Source of the DNA: UBA5078 sp033721235
GTDB lineage: Bacteria > Pseudomonadota > Gammaproteobacteria > Pseudomonadales > Pseudohongiellaceae
Assembly (NCBI GenBank): GCA_033721235.1
Contig: JAWWAY010000012.1
Location: 34,937-98,936 of the forward strand
DNA: 64,000 nucleotides
Direction of reading: 5' to 3'
A program made the translations under genes and the position numbers. This document shows positions 8,580 to 17,036 of the stretch, in pieces. How positions within the stretch are numbered: the first letter of the stretch is position 1; the number at the start of each line of letters is the position of its first letter. Below the pieces are notes generated by a model that saw only the letters and a list, made by a program, of their open reading frames with translations, was not told the origin of the DNA and did not search any database.

Positions 8580-9845
8580 CTAAGCTTCGGCAGGGACTTG
8601 AATGCTCAGGCGCGCCGTAGGAGATATTTGGGCTTGCTCATCAATGATAGCCGGACGAAATTGCAAGTTTTCCATAACCGAGTCAATCAATCGTCTATTG
8701 CGTTTGTCGTCGGGCGTGATGCTGAGTATTTCTCGCCTGCTCGTTTGGCCATTAGCCCCGATTTGGAATTCGACTTCGGCAGTGACTAAATCATCCTCAA
8801 TTAGCTGGCTTTGGTTCATGCCGGGGGCGACGGAATTTAAGGTGTAATAGGAGCCAAGGTCGATATAGCTGCCGCCGCCATTATTCACTTCAGGGCAGGC
8901 AGGTTTCAGGGCATCTAGGGATAGCTCTAATTGTGCCGTCGGTACGACTACTGGGCAGTTAAGCAAGGCAGACACTTGCTCTGGACTGACTTGCGCCTTA
9001 GTAAATAATTCCAAAGCTTCTCGGTAGTGAATCATTGCTCTACCAATATTAGGGCTTCCGCGAAGAGGCCGAGTCGCTGTCAATGTGCGCGGTGTAAATT
9101 GATGCTCTACAAGAATCAAATCCCCTATAAATAGCTTAGTAATTGCCGCGCTCTCGTAGTCGCCTTCTTCTAGTAAAGACGCATTAAGTTCCTCTAGCGC
9201 GATAATTGCGCTGCGCATATTTCTGCGGTAAGAAAGATCAATCATTTCACTAGAGCGGGAGCCGAAGTGGCTATTGAAATCAGCTCTGCTTGAGATGCGA
9301 GCTGACTGGCCAGTTGTCGAAGTGATGCCTTCTGTTCTTAGCATTAGTTCGTCGCGAGCACCCACGGTGTTCACTAGAGCCATGGCGATATAGACTTGCG
9401 CCAAAGCCTCGTCATAGACGTAGGGAGCGACCGCCTTATTGTTGTCCGTATGAATTGATTGGGCTAGCGCCAAGCGCTGTTGTTGGAGGCCTTGGTATTC
9501 CAGAAGGTGATTGGCTATTCGATGGTCTTTGTCTTGGTCGATTGCAGCTAAGTGCCAGTCGGCAGATTGGCTTAGTGCAGCTAGAGATTGCGTGAGACTG
9601 AGCTTCTCTCTGTCTTGAGCCAGATCGCTAATACTCTCCAAATTCTTATTGATTGCGTTCCAGTCACCATCGCGCTGAAGCTGGGGAAGTGATGCCTGCA
9701 GAATGCTTAGCTGCTCTCGGGCAGTTAAGGTTTGTGCATCACTAACACTCGCAACAATTGACAGCATTACGATGCTAAGCAAAGAGAATGCTCGGCTATA
9801 GTGACCTTTAGTTCTAGAAGTTTGAGGGCGCACAAGTGCTTGCAT
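8580..9845 (-). CDS. Secreted protein with TonB C-terminal-like domain
   Basis: I choose the ATG at 9845 because GGAGGT lies six bases upstream; a longer frame to 9935 lacks a ribosome site. The 421-residue product begins with a signal peptide or membrane anchor (about 1-38, ending VSDAQ). A mostly helical region follows (about 40-300, tetratricopeptide-like, not diagnostic). The last 90 residues (AEVEFQIGANGQTSRREIL, then LQFRPAI) resemble the TonB C-terminal fold. Without the usual proline-rich periplasmic span it is unlikely to be an ordinary TonB. It converges on the CoA-transferase, with stops 8 bases apart. Confidence 0.65.
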   Translation of the reverse strand: MQALVRPQTSRTKGHYSRAFSLLSIVMLSIVASVSDAQTLTAREQLSILQASLPQLQRDGDWNAINKNLESISDLAQDREKLSLTQSLAALSQSADWHLAAIDQDKDHRIANHLLEYQGLQQQRLALAQSIHTDNNKAVAPYVYDEALAQVYIAMALVNTVGARDELMLRTEGITSTTGQSARISSRADFNSHFGSRSSEMIDLSYRRNMRSAIIALEELNASLLEEGDYESAAITKLFIGDLILVEHQFTPRTLTATRPLRGSPNIGRAMIHYREALELFTKAQVSPEQVSALLNCPVVVPTAQLELSLDALKPACPEVNNGGGSYIDLGSYYTLNSVAPGMNQSQLIEDDLVTAEVEFQIGANGQTSRREILSITPDDKRNRRLIDSVMENLQFRPAIIDEQAQISPTARLSIQVPAEA

Positions 9846-10214
9846 TTTAGTACCTCCATGATGTCTTGTGGGCTGTCCAATTGCCTTGGTGAATCTCTCG
9901 ATTCTCAGTGTATACCAGTTGACAGAAAATAACATGTGGCATAAAGTTCGCCGCTATTAATACGACCTGCCCAAGGCGGCAGGAATTTCATTGGGTTTAA
10001 TTACTTTAAAATGCATAGCGTTTCATCGTTTTATCAGTTCTCAGCCATTCAAGCTGCCCCACAAGGCGCGGCCCGCGCCCGTGCGCGTGCTTGTCACGCA
10101 CTAAGGATGCCTGAGACTTACTAAAAAACGATAATTTAGATTTTTTAAAAACCTCCAGGCCCTTAGGGTCCGGAGGTTTTTTTTTGCCCGTAAAAACACA
10201 AAGAGGAAGCCGAT
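9846..10214. other. Long intergenic region with terminator-bearing leader
   Basis: 369 bases between the minus-strand TonB-C-like gene and the aminotransferase. The first third is upstream DNA of the minus gene. From about 10015 it contains a GC-rich stretch (10055-10110, including GCGCGGCCCGCGCCC) and then a strong intrinsic terminator (10147-10185) only 30 bases before the next ATG. This is consistent with a small RNA or an attenuated leader; I recognise no known riboswitch class. Confidence 0.5.
10147..10185 (+). terminator. Intrinsic terminator or attenuator ahead of the aminotransferase
   Basis: AAAAACCTCC (10147-10156) pairs perfectly with GGAGGTTTTT (10172-10181), followed by a run of T to 10185; the inner CCC/GGG extends the hairpin. 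No plus-strand gene ends just upstream, so it ends either a small RNA or a leader transcript. Confidence 0.8.
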
Positions 10215-11429
10215 ATGAGCACGACTATGAAGATCGAAGACACCGTTGGATTAACGGTATGCAAAAAACATCCCTTATCGATCGATAGAGGTAAAGGCGT
10301 TTGGGTATGGGACGAGAGTGGTCGTCAATACTTGGATTTCACTTCAGGGTGGGGCGTGACCAGCCTCGGTCATTCGCATCCGGCCATCGTCAAAGCAGTC
10401 ACTGATCAGGCTGCGAAGCTCATGCAGAATCCGAATTCTGGTTTTACGTATTCACCCATTAGGTCGAAGTTACTCGAACTGTTGTCTGGGGTGTTGCCGA
10501 AGGGATTAGACAGGGTCTTCTTTGCCAATAGTGGTGCGGAATCCAATGACCTCGCATTAAAAGTGGCACGTAAAGCGACACAAAGATCGAAGATAATTTC
10601 CCTTACGGGCTCTTTTCATGGACGTACATTGGCCACTCTCTCCGTATCTGGCGGCGTCGATAGAGTCTCGCGTTTTTCTCCAAGAGTCGATGACACATGT
10701 TTTGTGCCCCTTGGTGATATTGAGGCCTTCTCAGCTCAGTTAACGAACGATGTGGCTGCCGTTATTATCGAGCCTGTTCTTGGCGAGGGAGGGGCGCGCC
10801 CCGTGAACAAGGAGTACCTGCAAGACATTGCTCGTTTATGTAAAGCCAACAAAAGCCTGTTGATTATAGATGAAGTACAGACAGGGTTTTGCCGTACCGG
10901 CCGCTTCTTTGGAATGGAATACTCGGGAGTCAATGCGGATATTTTGACTTTCGGCAAGGGCATTGGGGGTGGTTTCCCCTTTGCCGGCGTCGCTATGGCG
11001 CAGGAGATCGCCGATTGTGTGCAGGTCGGTGACCATGGTGGAACCTATTGCGGCAACCCTTTAGCGTGTGCCGTGGCGTTTACGGTCGTCTCTTATCTTA
11101 AGGATAACGACATCGCTCAAAGGGTAGAGCAGACCGCGCGCTATATGCAAAGACATTTAGCAGCGTTGCAGAGGCGCTTTCCTCAGATCATTACTGAGCT
11201 AAGGGGGCAAGGCTTACTGATTGGCTTGCAGTTGCAAAGCGACGAACAGGTAGAGGATCTGTGTTCCCATTGTTTGGATCAGGGGCTGTTAATTACGCCT
11301 ACCCGCGATGCGATTGTCAGGTTGCTTCCGAGTCTATTGATAAGCAAGGAAGAGGTAGATGAGGGTTTGGCGAGATTGGACAGAGCGCTAGCTGTATTGG
11401 GTTCTAGTGATGAAAGGCTAGCGGTGTAA
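10215..11429 (+). CDS. Class III aminotransferase, acetylornithine type
   Basis: PLP-dependent omega-aminotransferase of 404 residues, closest in appearance to ArgD/AstC (acetylornithine or succinylornithine aminotransferase). PLP-binding features: SGAESND (about 106-112), FHGRT (134-138), D219 in IDEVQTG, and Schiff-base lysine K248 in TFGKGIGGGFP. HGGTYCGNPLA marks the small-domain hinge. A ribosome site, AAAGAGGA, precedes the ATG. No arginine genes adjoin it, so the exact substrate is open. Its leader carries a terminator, suggesting attenuation. Confidence 0.82.
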   Translation: MSTTMKIEDTVGLTVCKKHPLSIDRGKGVWVWDESGRQYLDFTSGWGVTSLGHSHPAIVKAVTDQAAKLMQNPNSGFTYSPIRSKLLELLSGVLPKGLDRVFFANSGAESNDLALKVARKATQRSKIISLTGSFHGRTLATLSVSGGVDRVSRFSPRVDDTCFVPLGDIEAFSAQLTNDVAAVIIEPVLGEGGARPVNKEYLQDIARLCKANKSLLIIDEVQTGFCRTGRFFGMEYSGVNADILTFGKGIGGGFPFAGVAMAQEIADCVQVGDHGGTYCGNPLACAVAFTVVSYLKDNDIAQRVEQTARYMQRHLAALQRRFPQIITELRGQGLLIGLQLQSDEQVEDLCSHCLDQGLLITPTRDAIVRLLPSLLISKEEVDEGLARLDRALAVLGSSDERLAV

Positions 11430-11538
11430 CGCTTTGACTCAATTGATCGCTTGAATCTGCTTACCATTTTGTGCGAGTGTTGTTGCCCGAACAATTGTTC
11501 GCTAAATAACGTATAGATTTTTACTCATTGGGGGAAAG

Positions 11539-12555
11539 ATGAAAAACACAAAGGTATTGCTTGCGAAACGCCCGGTTGGTGAGCCCGACGATAGCTGTTT
11601 TGAATTCGTGGAGGAGGAGACAGCGCCTCTTGAGGAAGGACAGATACTGATTAAGTCTTTGTTTCTTTCCCTTGACCCGTATATGCGGGGCCGCATGAAT
11701 GACGTGAAGTCTTACGCGGAGCCAGTCGCCATAGGCGGCATCATGACCGGTGAGTCTGCGGGTGTGGTTTTGGAGTCTCGCTCAGCGAAGTACAAGGTGG
11801 GCGACTATGTGACAGCTCATATGGGTTGGCAGACTATGATTGTGGCCAATGACAATGAGCCGCGCCTAGCGAAAGTAGATCTTAATAATGGCAGTCTGAG
11901 CGCCCACCTTGGTGCCGTCGGCATGCCAGGACGTACTGCTTATTTTGGTCTTATGGAAGTCGGAAAACCAGTAGCGGGAGAGACCCTCGTTGTTGCGGCA
12001 GCCTCCGGAGCGGTAGGTTCAGTCGTTGGGCAAATCGCTAAAATCAAAGGCCTACGTGCCATAGGCATTGCCGGCGGAGCAGAAAAGTGTCGCTACGTTA
12101 AGGAAGAGCTAGGCTTTGATGACTGCTTGGACTATAAGGAAGGCGATTTAGCTGAGAAGCTAAAGGCGGCGTGTCCAAACGGCATCGATGTTTACTTTGA
12201 AAACGTCGGTGGCGATGTCGCCCGCGCTGTTGCCCCTTTGCTAAACGAAGGGGCCAGAGTGCCAATTTGCGGCTATGTGTCCAGCTATAACGCGGATGAT
12301 ATTACCAAGGCGGTGACGCCATTCCAGATTCTCAAAGAAGCCGGCAAGAACCCAGAGCACCGTTTTTTCGTTGTCACGGAATGGCAAGATAAATGGCCTG
12401 AGGCGACCGTGCAATTAGGGCAGTGGGTGAAGGAAGGTAAGCTCAAATACCGTGAGTCTATTGGTGAGGGCATTCGCAATGCACCAGAGCTTTTCCGCGG
12501 TCTTCTAAAAGGTCGTAATTTCGGTAAGCAGTTAGTGAAGATCGCCGACGAGTAA
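11539..12555 (+). CDS. NADP-dependent MDR oxidoreductase (CurA/LTB4DH-like)
   Basis: Zinc-free medium-chain reductase of 338 residues that reduces the C=C bond of enones and related substrates with NADPH. N-terminal LSLDPYMRGRM is the family signature. The nucleotide-binding loop AASGAVGSVVG spans 154-164, and IAGGAEKCRYV carries the usual Lys for NADPH phosphate. FENVGG is a further family motif. Strong ribosome site (GGGGGAAAG). Followed after 17 bases by an SDR gene, probably one operon for oxidation or reduction of an unsaturated or branched acid. Confidence 0.88.
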   Translation: MKNTKVLLAKRPVGEPDDSCFEFVEEETAPLEEGQILIKSLFLSLDPYMRGRMNDVKSYAEPVAIGGIMTGESAGVVLESRSAKYKVGDYVTAHMGWQTMIVANDNEPRLAKVDLNNGSLSAHLGAVGMPGRTAYFGLMEVGKPVAGETLVVAAASGAVGSVVGQIAKIKGLRAIGIAGGAEKCRYVKEELGFDDCLDYKEGDLAEKLKAACPNGIDVYFENVGGDVARAVAPLLNEGARVPICGYVSSYNADDITKAVTPFQILKEAGKNPEHRFFVVTEWQDKWPEATVQLGQWVKEGKLKYRESIGEGIRNAPELFRGLLKGRNFGKQLVKIADE

Positions 12556-12572
12556 AACTAGGAGGGGGGCAA

Positions 12573-13412
12573 ATGGACGAATCTAAGCATACACAATTAC
12601 CCAATACCCAAGACCTATTTAGTGTTAAGGGGCGCGTGGCTTTGGTGACCGGGGGAACTAGCGGCATTGGCTATGCAATGGCCGAGGGGCTGCTCAGGGG
12701 TGGTGCTAGGGTCTATATTTGCTCCCGTAAAGAGAATAAGTGCAACGAGGCAGTGGAGAGCTTGTCCAAATTGGGCGAGTGCATCGCTATTGCGGCAGAT
12801 ATTAGCGACAAGGAGCAACGCAAGCGTCTAGTGGATACCTTGTTTAGCAAGGAGCTACAGGGCTTATCAATCCTGATTAACAATGCTGGAAGCAATTGGG
12901 GGGCGCCTATTGAGGAGTATCCCGATGACGCATTTGAGAAGGTCATGCGGGTTAATGTGAATAGTGTGTTTGCATTGACTCGTGATCTATTACCCTTATT
13001 AGAAAAAGCGGGTACTGCCGAGTCTCCAGCAAGGGTGATCAATATTGGCTCTATGGATGCACTCCAAGTCCCTATTGTATCGCGTGTACCTACATTTGCT
13101 TATTCGGCCAGTAAAGCCGCATTGCACCATCTTACTGAAACACTGGCCGTTGACCTAGGTCCGCGTAACATCACAGTCAATGCAATAGCGCCTGGTTTTT
13201 TTGAGTCTAAGATGACGGATGTGGTGCTGGATAAGTTTGGCAAGGATATCGAGGACGAATGTCCACTTGGCCGCATTGGGCGACCAAGCGATATCGTAGG
13301 GGTTATGCAGTTCTTAGCCTCTCAAGCTGGCGCTTATGTGAACGGCGCGATACTCCCCGTAGATGGAGGGACTCATATAAGCAAAGGACGTCGAGAGTGG
13401 ATGCAGCGATAA
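12573..13412 (+). CDS. Short-chain dehydrogenase/reductase, first copy
   Basis: Classical SDR of 279 residues. TGGTSGIG cofactor loop at 26-33, NNAG at 103-106, catalytic S160, Y177 and K181 (YSASK). C-terminal ILPVDGG is the usual SDR end. RVYICSRK after beta-2 has a basic residue pattern favouring NADP(H) (inference). Ribosome site AGGAGGGG. It follows the MDR reductase closely; substrate unknown, but the neighbours point to a beta-hydroxy/keto-acyl or alcohol step. Confidence 0.88.
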   Translation: MDESKHTQLPNTQDLFSVKGRVALVTGGTSGIGYAMAEGLLRGGARVYICSRKENKCNEAVESLSKLGECIAIAADISDKEQRKRLVDTLFSKELQGLSILINNAGSNWGAPIEEYPDDAFEKVMRVNVNSVFALTRDLLPLLEKAGTAESPARVINIGSMDALQVPIVSRVPTFAYSASKAALHHLTETLAVDLGPRNITVNAIAPGFFESKMTDVVLDKFGKDIEDECPLGRIGRPSDIVGVMQFLASQAGAYVNGAILPVDGGTHISKGRREWMQR

Positions 13413-13526
13413 AAAAGCTTGTGACAAGCTGCGCTTATTGTTAATTTATTATAATACTAACAAGTATTATTCATATTGTTTATTTTGCTTATTTAAGCTA
13501 ATGATTGTGAAAAGTGGGGGGAGAAA
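13413..13526 (+). promoter_or_regulatory. Operator-like palindrome over a -10 between two SDR genes
   Basis: ATAATACT-AACA-AGTATTAT (13451-13470) is a perfect 8-bp inverted repeat in AT-rich DNA and overlaps TATAAT (13450-13455). A small hairpin AGCTTG-TGA-CAAGCT (13416-13430) lies just after the preceding stop. The arrangement suggests a repressor site, TetR/GntR style, controlling the second SDR and the acyl-CoA dehydrogenase. No such regulator is in the window. Confidence 0.4.
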
Positions 13527-14291
13527 ATGAGCCTATTCGATCTAACAGGGAAAGTGGCGTTGATCACTGGCTCTACAAAGGGGATTGGTCTGGCGATTGC
13601 TAAGCGTATGGCTGAAGCAGGCGCTAAGGTTGTCATCTCTAGCAGAAAGCAAGATGTCTGTGATGAGGTGGCGGCCGAGATCAATTCTGCTGGTGGAGAG
13701 GCCGTCGCGATTGCGTGCAATATTAACTACAAAGACCAGTTGCAAAATTTGGTTGAGAAGTCAGTGGAAGCCTTTGGTGAAATTGACATTCTTGTCTGTA
13801 ATGCGGCCTTGAATCCTTTCTATGGTTCTTCTCAAGATATTCCTGATGATGCTTTTGACAAAATTATGGACTCCAATATCGGTAGTGCTCATAGACTTTG
13901 TCAGCTCGTGCTTCCGGGCATGGCGAGTAAAGGTGGTGGTGCAGTCATCATTGTATCGTCTATTGCGGGCTTAAAAGGCAGCTCTATGCTGGGCGCCTAT
14001 GCCATTTCAAAAGCTGCAGATATGCAGATCGCGCGTAATCTCGCGGTTGAGTGGGGGCCTAAGAATATCCGAGCAAACTGTATTGCTCCTGGCCTTATTC
14101 GCACAGACTTTGCGAAAGCGCTTTGGGAAAATCCAGAGACTTACAAGCACACAGTTTCTAAGTATCCGCTACGCCGTATTGGCGAGCCTGATGAAATCGC
14201 TGGCGCTGCGATCTATCTTGCCTCCGATGCCGGTAGCTTTATTACGGGTCAGACCATCGTTGTCGATGGCGGTGGCACTATTACGGGTTAA
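13527..14291 (+). CDS. Short-chain dehydrogenase/reductase, second copy
   Basis: Classical SDR of 254 residues. TGSTKGIG loop at 14-21, CNAA near 91-94, catalytic Ser in IIVSSIAG (144-145), and Y158-AIS-K162. C-terminal QTIVVDGGGTITG is typical. Ribosome site GGGGGGAG. It resembles DHRS4/BudC-like SDRs that oxidise secondary alcohols or reduce ketones; the exact substrate is unknown. It is 100 bases from the acyl-CoA dehydrogenase and probably co-regulated with it. Confidence 0.88.
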   Translation: MSLFDLTGKVALITGSTKGIGLAIAKRMAEAGAKVVISSRKQDVCDEVAAEINSAGGEAVAIACNINYKDQLQNLVEKSVEAFGEIDILVCNAALNPFYGSSQDIPDDAFDKIMDSNIGSAHRLCQLVLPGMASKGGGAVIIVSSIAGLKGSSMLGAYAISKAADMQIARNLAVEWGPKNIRANCIAPGLIRTDFAKALWENPETYKHTVSKYPLRRIGEPDEIAGAAIYLASDAGSFITGQTIVVDGGGTITG

Positions 14292-14357
14292 TAGGGTTTT
14301 AGAGGCGGGAGCCGCTTAAGTCCGTTAGTCAGATTCACTCGTTTAAAACAAAATAAT

Positions 14358-14374
14358 CTTACCCAAAGGGTAAG
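14358..14374 (+). promoter_or_regulatory. 17-base palindrome before the acyl-CoA dehydrogenase
   Basis: CTTACCC-AAA-GGGTAAG is a perfect 7-bp inverted repeat immediately upstream of the ribosome site (GGGAG). It could be an operator or an mRNA hairpin affecting translation; there is no T tract, so it is not a terminator. Confidence 0.4.
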
Positions 14375-14390
14375 CAGTGGGAGAAATATT

Positions 14391-15605
14391 ATGGAATTGG
14401 GCTTGTCTCCAGAGATGGTTGAAGTTCGCGAAAAAATTCGCAAGTTCGTAGAAGAAGATGTTGCTGCTGTTGAGCATATTTATCACGAAGAAGTAAACGT
14501 TGGAGATCGTTGGTCCCATACGCCTAAGCAAGACGAAATTATGGAAGGCCTGAAAGCGAAAGCTCGTGAGCTTGGCCTTTGGAACTTCTTCCTACCCCAA
14601 AGCCAAGGCGGTGCTGGCATCTCTAATTTGGAGTATGCCCACCTAGCCGAAATTATGGGGCGCAGCCGCTTAGCCTCCGAAGCATTCAACTGTAGCGCTC
14701 CCGACACCGGTAATATGGAAGTGCTGGAGCGTTATGGCTCTGAAGAGCACAAGAAACAATGGCTTGAACCATTGCTTGCGGGCAAGATTCGTTCTGCCTT
14801 TGCCATGACAGAGCCTGATGTGGCTTCTTCGGATGCCACTAATATTTGTACCAGTGCGGTATTAGATAATGGCGAATGGGTCATCAATGGCGAGAAATTC
14901 TATATTTCTGGTGCTGGTGATGCTCGCTGTAAAATCATGATTGTGATGGTGATTACGGACCCCGATGCACCTAAACATAATCGTCAGTCACAGATTCTTG
15001 TGCCTATGGATACTCCCGGTGTTGAAGTTATTCGCCCAATGGAAGTATTTGGTAAGGACGATGCGCCTCACGGGCATATGCATATCAAGTTTACCAATGT
15101 GCGAGTACCTGAGAGCAATATTATTCTGGGCCGTGGACGTGGGTTTGAGATTTCTCAGGGGCGTTTGGGACCAGGCCGTATTCACCATTGTATGCGTTCA
15201 ATTGGCGCTGCGGAGCGCGCACTGAAGCTTATGTGCGAGCGTGCCGTTAGTCGGGAAGCGTTTGGTAAGCCACTATCCGAGCTAGGCGGTAACTACGATG
15301 TGATTGCCGACAGCCGTATCGAGTTAGAGATGTGTCGTTTGTTGGTATTCAAGGCAGCGTACTTGATGGATACAATTGGCAATAAAGCCGCTCGTGATGC
15401 TATCTCTCAAATCAAGGTGGCGGTACCTAATATGGCTCTGAAAGTGATCGATCGTGCTATTCAAATGCACGGAGCTGCGGGTGTGTCGCAAGACTTCCCA
15501 CTAGCCGCTTTATGGACTAGCCAACGTACATTACGTTTGGCGGATGGCCCAGATGAAGTGCATAGACGTGTCGTTGCCCGTAAAGAGCTGGCAAAGTATC
15601 GTTAG
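14391..15605 (+). CDS. Acyl-CoA dehydrogenase, ACAD10/11-like
   Basis: FAD enzyme of 404 residues that introduces an alpha-beta double bond into an acyl-CoA and passes electrons to ETF. Signature stretches are APDTGNMEVL (about 102-111), SAFAMTEPDVASSDATN, WVINGEKFYISGAGD and the C-terminal MHGAAGVSQDFPLA. The RIHHCMRSIGAAERAL segment and the APDTGN motif place it near the ACAD10/ACAD11 group rather than classic short- or medium-chain enzymes. In that group a partner phosphotransferase domain or gene is common (family knowledge); none is nearby. Electrons could reach the ETF-QO encoded at 29050. Confidence 0.9.
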   Translation: MELGLSPEMVEVREKIRKFVEEDVAAVEHIYHEEVNVGDRWSHTPKQDEIMEGLKAKARELGLWNFFLPQSQGGAGISNLEYAHLAEIMGRSRLASEAFNCSAPDTGNMEVLERYGSEEHKKQWLEPLLAGKIRSAFAMTEPDVASSDATNICTSAVLDNGEWVINGEKFYISGAGDARCKIMIVMVITDPDAPKHNRQSQILVPMDTPGVEVIRPMEVFGKDDAPHGHMHIKFTNVRVPESNIILGRGRGFEISQGRLGPGRIHHCMRSIGAAERALKLMCERAVSREAFGKPLSELGGNYDVIADSRIELEMCRLLVFKAAYLMDTIGNKAARDAISQIKVAVPNMALKVIDRAIQMHGAAGVSQDFPLAALWTSQRTLRLADGPDEVHRRVVARKELAKYR

Positions 15606-15615
15606 TCTGTATTGC

Positions 15616-15655
15616 TTATGGGGCTTCCAAGCGAGGCCCCATAATTCCCTTCTTG
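15616..15655 (+). terminator. Terminator after the acyl-CoA dehydrogenase
   Basis: TTATGGGGC (15616-15624) pairs perfectly with GCCCCATAA (15636-15644), followed by a T-rich stretch. It lies 10 bases after the stop. Confidence 0.65.
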
Positions 15656-15752
15656 TTTGATCCACTGTTTTAGATAAAACGTAATAATTGCCACTGGGTG
15701 AAAGAAACCGACTCTCCATTTTTTCTTTACGTAAACTAAAGCAGGATTTCAT

Positions 15753-17036
15753 GTGAAAATTGCCATCATTGGTTCCGGAATTTCCGGACTGACATGCGCC
15801 TACTATCTCCATAAAGATCACGATATTCACCTCTTTGAATCGGCAGATGTTATAGGCGGTCACACTGCGACGGTCGATGTTGAATGGGAGGGTGAACCTT
15901 ATAGCATCGACACCGGCTTCATCGTTTTTAATGACTGGACCTATCCCAACTTCATTAAATTGATGACCGAGATTGGAGTTGAATCCCGCCCTTCAGACAT
16001 GAGTTTCGGTGTAAATTGTGCTGAGACTGGCCTACAGTATGCAGGGGTGGAAGGGCGCGTTCGAATGTTTAACAGCCTATTCGCTCAAAGGAGCACAATA
16101 CTCTCTCCAAAGCACATAGGTATGCTGCTAGATATTGTGAAATTTAATAAGCATGCCGTGGCAGATGTAGAGTCTAATTCCATCGATCCTCAGTGGACTT
16201 TGCGTGACTATGTGCAAAAGTACAGTTTGGGAGAGCAATTCGCGCGCTTCTATTTGATCCCCATGGCGTCGGCTATATGGTCTACATCTTATAAAGAGAT
16301 GGAGAGTTTTCCTATGAGCTTCATGCTGCCATTTATGTACCGACATGGTTTGCTGAGCGTTGCCAATCGTCCCAAGTGGCACACGATTAAGGGTGGCTCA
16401 AGTGCTTATATTCCACCCTTGGTGTCCGGTTTTAGAGATAAAATACGTTTAAGCTCGAAAGTGCTGGGAGTAAGCCGCTCCTCTGACTCTGTTAGAGTGG
16501 CTACCGCTGAAAGTGTCGAGCAGTTCGATCAGGTGATTTTTGCCTGTCACAGTGACCAAGCGCTTGCTTTGCTGAACGAAGCCGATGCTATCGAGACAGA
16601 AATTTTGCAAGCTATTCGCTACCAGGAAAACGAGGTCGTTCTACACTCAGATATAAGCGTTATGCCTAGCAATAGACGAGCGTGGGCCAGTTGGAATTAT
16701 AATCTGAGCGAAGGCTGTGAAAACGATCTTCCTATGGTCAGCTACGATATGAACAGGCTGATGGGCCTGAAAAATTGTCCTCAATTTCTGGTAACTCTAA
16801 ACAGTTCCAAAGAGTTGAATCCTGCTCTAGTTCATCGAGAGTTTCGCTATTCACACCCAGTTTTCACGCGAGAAGGGGTTGCCGCTCAATCTCGTTGGTC
16901 GGAAATCAATGGTCGCAATAAGAGTTGGTTCTGCGGCGCGTGGTGGGGTAAGGGTTTTCATGAAGATGGCGTCAACAGTGCTTTGCGTGTTGTTGAGGCA
17001 ATCTCACAGCATGGCGCGCTTAAGGCTGCTATGTAA
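15753..17036 (+). CDS. FAD/NAD(P)-binding amine-oxidase-like protein
   Basis: A 427-residue flavoprotein starting at GTG 15753 (AGGA just upstream). The N-terminal dinucleotide fold IIGSGISGLTCAYYL (about 4-18) is followed by FESADVIGGHTATVDVE and DTGFIVFND, typical of the amine oxidase/phytoene-desaturase-like family that usually sits with DUF1365 and cyclopropane-fatty-acid-synthase-like genes. Those partners are absent here, so the gene is an orphan. The C-terminal SWFCGAWWGKGFHEDGVNSA completes the FAD fold. Its 3' end overlaps the convergent regulator gene by 8 bases. Confidence 0.85.
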   Translation: MKIAIIGSGISGLTCAYYLHKDHDIHLFESADVIGGHTATVDVEWEGEPYSIDTGFIVFNDWTYPNFIKLMTEIGVESRPSDMSFGVNCAETGLQYAGVEGRVRMFNSLFAQRSTILSPKHIGMLLDIVKFNKHAVADVESNSIDPQWTLRDYVQKYSLGEQFARFYLIPMASAIWSTSYKEMESFPMSFMLPFMYRHGLLSVANRPKWHTIKGGSSAYIPPLVSGFRDKIRLSSKVLGVSRSSDSVRVATAESVEQFDQVIFACHSDQALALLNEADAIETEILQAIRYQENEVVLHSDISVMPSNRRAWASWNYNLSEGCENDLPMVSYDMNRLMGLKNCPQFLVTLNSSKELNPALVHREFRYSHPVFTREGVAAQSRWSEINGRNKSWFCGAWWGKGFHEDGVNSALRVVEAISQHGALKAAM

